Of a stretch of 64,000 nt of DNA, positions 59,441-64,000 are shown in pieces (position 1 is the stretch's first letter; each line of letters opens with the position of its first letter). The DNA is from Monodelphis domestica (taxonomy: Eukaryota; Chordata; Mammalia; Didelphimorphia; Didelphidae), in assembly GCF_027887165.1 (NCBI RefSeq), contig NC_077228.1, forward strand, positions 209,428,643 through 209,492,642, read 5' to 3'. Below the pieces are notes generated by a model. That model was not told the DNA's origin and did not search any database. It worked only from the letters and a program-made list of their open reading frames with translations. A program made the translations under genes and the position numbers.

Positions 59441-59817
59441 CCTTTGTGGGAGATGGTCTCGGAAATCCCTTCAAGCTGTAATATTCGATGAGTTTATAAG
59501 GGGAAAGAATCGCCTCCCACTTCAACTCTCTTCCTCAAGGCACCATCCAGGGCTAATCTGCCCAAGGAGAGGGCAGATTACTCAGAGAAGAGGGAGCCCA
59601 GGGTAGGACTATTCCCCTCCTTCAGTCTCCTCCTCCCCCTTTCCAAAGGAAGTGCTTGGGGCAGATAAAGGGCTTCCTGGCAGCCAAAAACCCACCAGCC
59701 CTAACAAAAGGCTTGTGCTGGTTGAGATAGGAACAATGTTAGCTAGCTTGCCCTTCTCCAGGAGAATTCCTGGAGTTAATAGAGAGGGAAATGGAGACCT
59801 GGAGGTGAGGCTCAGTT

Positions 59818-60060
59818 ATGTCGAATTTAAGTTCCTTGAGGGCGAGGGCTGTCTTTTGCCTCTTTTTGTATCCCAGGCACTTAGTACTGGAGATTGGCAT
59901 ATAGCAAGCCCTTAATAAATGTTGAATGATTGATTGAATGTCTCCCCCATTAGATCAAGAGCCTTTTGAGGGCAGAGACTACTTATCTTTGGCCTCTTTT
60001 TGTATCCTCATCATTTACATATAGTAGGTGATTAATAAATGCTTATTGACTGACTGACCA
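59818..60060 (+). mobile_element. Two adjacent L2-type 3' ends
   Basis: Two similar segments in tandem (about 59818-59940 and 59945-60060) each carry GAGGGC-AG, CCTCTTTTTGTATCC and CTTAATAAATG/ATTAATAAATGC, ending in a GATTGA/GACTGA tail. Confidence 0.7.
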
Positions 60061-60244
60061 AGAATAAGTATGTCTGGGAAGAAGAGATACAAGAAATCGC
60101 CTCCTCTCAGTTCCTTTGCAGGGGTGGGAGGTCAACAGGTGTGGAGTTTGGCTTCCGTTTTTAGACCTTTTCTCAAGGTAATGGTATCTTACTAGTTTTT
60201 TTTTGTCCTCTTTTTATTTTTTTTAAAAATAATCTTTGTTGGGG

Positions 60245-60440
60245 CACCTGGGCTACTCAGTGGACTGAGCCAGACATGGAACTGAGAGGTCCTGGGTTCA
60301 AATGTGACCTCAGATACTTCCTAGGTGGGGGACCCTAGGTGGACAAGTCACTTAACCTAATTGCCTAGCCCTTACTGTTCTTCTATCTTAGAACCAATAC
60401 TTAGTAACCATTCTAAGACAGAAAGCAAAGGTTTCTTTTT
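60245..60440 (+). mobile_element. Marsupial tRNA-headed SINE
   Basis: GGGCTACTCAGTGGACTGAG, CCTGGGTTCAAATGTGACCT and CATTCTAAGACAGAAAGCAA mark it. Confidence 0.88.
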
Positions 60441-60644
60441 AATATGTATTCTTTGTTATAAGGAATGATTCTCAGGGGAGAGGGAAGGATACTAGGAAAA
60501 ATTTGACTGATATATAAAAAAAAAGATATCAATAAAAATTTTAAGAAAAAACTCCTCCTCATCTCCACATCTTAGAATCAGTCCCTTGCTTCATGATTCA
60601 GCTCAAGCACCACCAGGAGTTTAACTATAGGAAGGCTTTCAGAA

Positions 60645-61005
60645 GAGTGGGAACATGGTATAATAGAAAGGATGCTAGCTAGAGTTAGAGGACTTGACTT
60701 CAGATACTAACTGAGTGATCCTGATCAAGACACAACTTCTGTCTGCCTCAGTGTCCTCATCTGTTTTTTTTAAACCCTTACCTTCCATTGTAGGATCAAT
60801 ACCAAGTATCAATTCCAAGGCAGAAGAGCAATAAGGACTAGGCAATTGATGTTAAATGACTTGCCCAGGGTCACAGAGCCAGGAAGTGTCTGAGGCCATA
60901 TTTGAACCCAAGAACTCCTTTCTCCCTGGCCTGGCTTTCTATCCACTGAGTGACCTCATCCATAAAATTAGAGAATTGGACTAGACGATGTCGCTTCTAA
61001 CTCTT
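60645..61005 (+). mobile_element. MIR/MON SINE split by an antisense SINE
   Basis: The 5' part (60645-60765, ending GTGTCCTCATCTG) continues at 60950 (GACCTCATCCATAAAATTAG). The inner SINE lies at 60766-60952. Confidence 0.7.
60766..60952 (-). mobile_element. Marsupial tRNA-headed SINE, antisense
   Basis: AAACCCTTACCTTCCATTGT, AATGACTTGCCCAGGGTCAC and CTTTCTATCCACTGAG mark tail, core and head. Confidence 0.88.
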
Positions 61006-61039
61006 GGTCGATCTAGGATTCTCTCCAACTTTGCAAATT

Positions 61040-61175
61040 ATTTGGTATTTATTATCTCTCCAGATAGAGTATAGGCTACTTGAGGGCAGGGACTATTTTA
61101 TTTTTGACTTTTAAAGTCCCCTATACAGTCCCTGAGACACAATAGGCAAATTAAATGCTTGTTTGTTGATTGAGA
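61040..61175 (+). mobile_element. L2-type LINE 3' end
   Basis: CTACTTGAGGGCAGGGACTA and a GAGACACAATAGGCAAATTA end match the L2 pattern. Confidence 0.6.
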
Positions 61176-61861
61176 TGGGCTGGTGAGTGGGGTTGCCAGG
61201 GAGTTGTCACTCTCTTATTTACCTCTACCCTAATGTGACCCAGAGTTCTCTCTTCCAGGGACAACCTGTACTCTTCCATGCCAAGAGTAGTTTTCCTTTC
61301 AGACCAACCCAGGAAAAACAGGAGGACAGTAAACATTAAAGTTCCCTGCTTCCCAAAGCTCATTACAGCCTCCTTAACCAATCCCCCAAATAAATAAATA
61401 AGTAAAGCTATCATGACATTTGCCTACAAAAATGCCTGATTGCATCTTTTCTTTCTCTGCTTCTGGCAAGTATAAAAAGCACGAATGAACATTTCTCTTT
61501 TGTTTGCTACAAATACCCAGTCACCAGACAATTAGCATATTGTAGTAGTAAAACTGATTTCTCTCCCTCCTCCCACCTTGGTGTTCTCCTTTTCTGTCTT
61601 TCTCTTTAATAGTTTAATAACAAACCTCACCAATCAGTATGGCAATAGTCAACCATGTCTATCATACTTAAGACGAGTAAACAGAAAAGGTAAACAATTC
61701 TTACCAAATAGGTGTTCGTGTTCTGTAGGATAATATGTGTAAGAGATAGATCAAATTGCTTACCATCTCCAGGAGTAGGGGAGACACTTTGGATCAAGTT
61801 AACATCAGAAATGTGGAAAATTATTGCAGGTAATTTGTAAAATAAAATATTTTATAATATT

Positions 61862-62815
61862 TTTTAAGCGCTTACCTTTCACTTTAGAATCAATACTGCG
61901 TATTGGTTCCAGGGCAGAAGAGTGGTAAGGACTAGGCAATGGGGGTTAAGTGACTTGTATAAAGGTTAAAATTATGGTTGAGACTGAATGTAATAATAAT
62001 TTTGGTCGCCAAGGATTTTACTTATAAAATCCTAAATGAAACACTCAAATGAGCTGGAAATTTTATGGTGATTTAATTGATAGTAGAAGAGATTAAGGAG
62101 AAGGAAGAAGGAAAGGAGTAGGTTTTCTACCCTACCACCCCACCCCCACCCCCACCCCCACCTGGCTAGCATTAGGAGATAAGGTTTTGGAGTGTGAAGG
62201 ACGAAAGAGTCAGCCTGAACTCCAAAAATAAAGGGCTAAGCTAAAATGCTGAAACCTGAAACAGCTCCAGGGCAAACTCACCGCCAAACCCAGACAAAAT
62301 AACTGCCACCACTCCAAGATGTTGGAACACCTAGCACGCTGCCAGCCAGAATCACCTCTCCAGGGAAAGAGAGAGAGAGAGGAAGTGACATGCCTTATAT
62401 AGATGGTTTTATATCACTTTCCTGTGTCTCATCTGTACCAATAATAGCTTAGCTTGACTTTGGATAGTCCAGGGGTCTGTCCGCTGTTTCTGCACATGTC
62501 TGTTGAAGGCCATTTCCTCAGATAATTAAATCTTGAGTTTGGTGCAGACCTTCCTAATCTTTTTAAACTAAGGTGGGTGGAGAAATTCAGGGTTCCCAAG
62601 ACCTGATTCTGTTAGTCCAAGTATCTCTATTGTTATTAATCAGGAAATAGCTAAATCAGATCTTCTAAAGTAAGGTCTAATTAGGGTGGAATGATTTTAA
62701 AATTCACACTTGCCCAGGGTCACCTAGCTAGGAAATGTCTGAGGTCACATTTGAACCCAGGACCTCCTGTTTCTAAGCCTGGTTCTCAATCCACTGAACT
62801 ACCCAAATGCCCCTT
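61862..62815 (-). mobile_element. Marsupial SINE, antisense, split by an LTR
   Basis: The tail half (61862-61957, to GTGACTTG) and the head half (62709-62815, from CTTGCCCAGGGTCACC) join into one SINE when the LTR and one CTTG copy are removed. Confidence 0.9.
61958..62708 (-). mobile_element. Solo ERV LTR, antisense, copy 2
   Basis: The 751-bp LTR is of the same family as that at 54780: shared TGGTCGCCA near the left end, CCAAGATG, GGCCAGAGAG/GGAAAGAGAG, TATATAGATGGTTTTA, TAGTCCAGGGGT and TTCAC. It is flanked by a 4-bp CTTG duplication (61954-61957 and 62709-62712). It contains a (CCCCCA)n tract at about 62140-62162. Confidence 0.82.
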
Positions 62816-62916
62816 ATAATAATTTAAAAAAAAAGAAATAGATATTCAGGGAATAGATGAAATACTTCTTAGTATTAGATGGAGGGAAAGGAGAAGAACA
62901 GAATGTCTCACCAGCT

Positions 62917-63405
62917 CTATTCTGGTCTCAACAGTCTGAAAGTCTCCATCAGGCCAGCATCTTCTTCATGACCGTCAGTCTCTTCCTTGGGGTCTGGTGC
63001 TTCGGAATTCCTGGCTAACACTCTCCCTCCAAGGTTCCCTGAGATGCTATTCCCAGGGTTTCCAGGCCAGCCATCTGTCTCTGTAGCTGCCCCTTCATTT
63101 GTGCTCTGATGCCTGCCCCCTCACTCACATGCTCCTGGGATGTCTAGGCTTCCACAGTCAGCACCATCCCTTAGGAGGAGAGGGAAAGGCTTGTCAAAGT
63201 CCAATTTCATCTGGGCAAATTCCTTGAGGGAGAAGGAGCAATGATTCCCAATTTTATCAGCAGGTGCCTGTCCACTGACCACATCCATAATCTCCTTGGA
63301 ATCTCTAAGAGATGCTACATTAGGGAAAAACAGAAGCTGACTGAGGGATGTCTTTGCTATCTCAGCCCTGTGTTTGATATACAACTTGAGGCAGAAAAAG
63401 AGTAG
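62917..63405 (-). pseudogene. Unassigned protein-like reading frame with one in-frame TGA
   Basis: One minus-strand frame runs from about 63405 to a TAG at 62919-62917, broken only by a TGA at 63123-63121. The upstream part reads like real protein (TSLSQLLFFPNVASLRDSKE, FSLKEFAQMKLDFDKPFPLL). The downstream part is polar and acidic (NSEAPDPKEETDGHEEDAGL). A good donor, AT|GTGAGT, lies just before the TGA, and a TTTTTCTGCCTCAAG acceptor-like site lies near 63380. It could thus be an exon of an unknown minus-strand gene or a decayed retrocopy. I do not recognise the family. Confidence 0.4.
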
Positions 63406-63407
63406 TG

Positions 63408-63545
63408 AGGGAAGGAAACAAGCATTTATTAAGTGCCTACCCTATAACAGGTCTTGCTATATTGTTGAGTCCTTTACAAATACTATCTCATTTGATCCTT
63501 ACAACAGGTGTTATTATTATTCTCATTTTACAGTTGAGGAAACCA
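63408..63545 (-). mobile_element. MIR/CORE-SINE, antisense
   Basis: GCATTTATTAAGTGCCTACC, TTGATCCTTACAACAGGTGT and TTTTACAGTTGAGGAAACCA are in antisense MIR order. Confidence 0.8.
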
Positions 63546-63549
63546 AGAT

Positions 63550-64000
63550 TTATCATTGTTCAGTTAAGCAGCTGTGTCCAATTCTTCATGATCCTATGAA
63601 CCATAGCACGCCAAGTTCTTCTATACTCCACTATCTCCTGAAGTCTATCAAAGATCACATTCACAGGGGCAGCTGGGTAGCTAGAGACAGAGGTCCTAGG
63701 TTCAAATTTGGCCTCAGACACTTCCTAGCTGTGTGATCCTGGGCAAGTCACTTAAACACCCATTGCCCAGCTCTGACCACTCTTCTGCCTTGGAACTAAT
63801 ACTTAGTATTGATTCTAAGGCAGAAGGTAAGGGATTAAAAAAAAAGATCCTATTCACTGCATCCATGACACTTTCAGTCTCATCTTCTGTCCCCATTTCC
63901 TTTTGCCTTCAATCTTTCCCAGTATCAGGATCTTTTCCTATCTTCTCATTATGTGGCCAAGATATTTAACCTTCAGATTTAGTATTTGACCTTGCAGTGA
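63550..64000 (-). mobile_element. RTE/BovB-like LINE 3' end, antisense, cut by window end
   Basis: The + strand reads TTGTTCAGTTAAGCAGCTGT, GTCCAATTCTTCATGATCCT, CACGCCAAGTTCTTC, GCCTTCAATCTTTCCCAGTA, TCAGGATCTTTTCC and ATGTGGCCAAGATATT, the antisense order of a BovB/RTE 3' region. A SINE splits it at 63665-63842. Confidence 0.75.
63665..63842 (+). mobile_element. Marsupial tRNA-headed SINE inserted in the RTE
   Basis: AGGGGCAGCTGGGTAGCTAG to TTCTAAGGCAGAAGGTAAGG and an A-run are flanked by 15-bp duplications matching at 13 of 15 positions (63650-63664 and 63843-63857). Confidence 0.9.

Noticed and set aside
61151..61414. 87-codon minus-strand frame beginning MIALLIYLFGG
   Set aside because: It overlaps the tail of an L2 fragment and poly-A-like sequence and shows no conserved motif.
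54780..62708. Two LTRs as the ends of one provirus
   Set aside because: The intervening DNA is L1, SINE and L2 sequence, there are no retroviral genes, and each LTR has its own 4-bp duplication.
56000..64000. ACE gene, expected next to CYB561
   Set aside because: I found no exon with the HEXXH zinc motif or other ACE sequence; it probably lies further right.

Overview
This window looks like marsupial nuclear DNA. It has two conserved vertebrate genes with GT-AG introns, one CpG island, and a dense layer of interspersed repeats. The repeats are typical of marsupials: tRNA-headed SINEs ending in an AGACAGAAGGTAAGGGTTT-like tail, SINEs with an RTE/BovB-like tail, MIR/CORE-SINEs, L2/CR1-clade LINEs, L1 copies, and ERV LTRs. 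I cannot name the species from sequence alone.

The left part (1-19.4 kb, + strand) is the 3' end of TANC2. Four coding exons (283-374, 3411-3557, 10369-10469, 11601-13539) encode the last ~758 residues: the TPR repeats, a long Pro/Ser-rich tail with a polyglutamine run, and a C-terminal PDZ ligand (ESNV). A ~5.8 kb 3' UTR probably ends near 19.36 kb.

The middle part (23.3-31.2 kb, - strand) is CYB561, convergent with TANC2 as in the human TANC2-CYB561-ACE neighbourhood. Five coding exons give a complete 252-residue cytochrome b561 with all four haem-ligand histidines (54, 88, 122, 161). Its probable 3' UTR holds a ~1.65 kb minisatellite of about 78 copies of a 21-bp unit. A CpG island at 52.4-52.95 kb has a minus-strand TATA-like box, a perfect RFX X-box and a strong minus-strand splice donor. 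It is the best candidate for the CYB561 promoter and noncoding first exon, about 21.5 kb upstream of the start codon.

The rest is introns and intergenic DNA filled with repeats. Main elements are a 3.1 kb 5'-truncated L1 with long open ORF2 segments (35.9-38.9 kb), a decayed zinc-finger remnant (33.4-33.9 kb), a composite old L1 (54.5-58.5 kb) interrupted by a solo LTR, a second LTR of the same family (62.0-62.7 kb) that splits a SINE, and an RTE/BovB-like fragment at the right edge. A minus-strand reading frame at 62.9-63.4 kb, broken by one in-frame TGA, is the only protein-like stretch I could not assign. I found no new multi-gene system. The most notable observations are the 3' UTR minisatellite with its nested duplications, the X-box promoter, the unassigned reading frame, and several nested insertions with readable target-site duplications.
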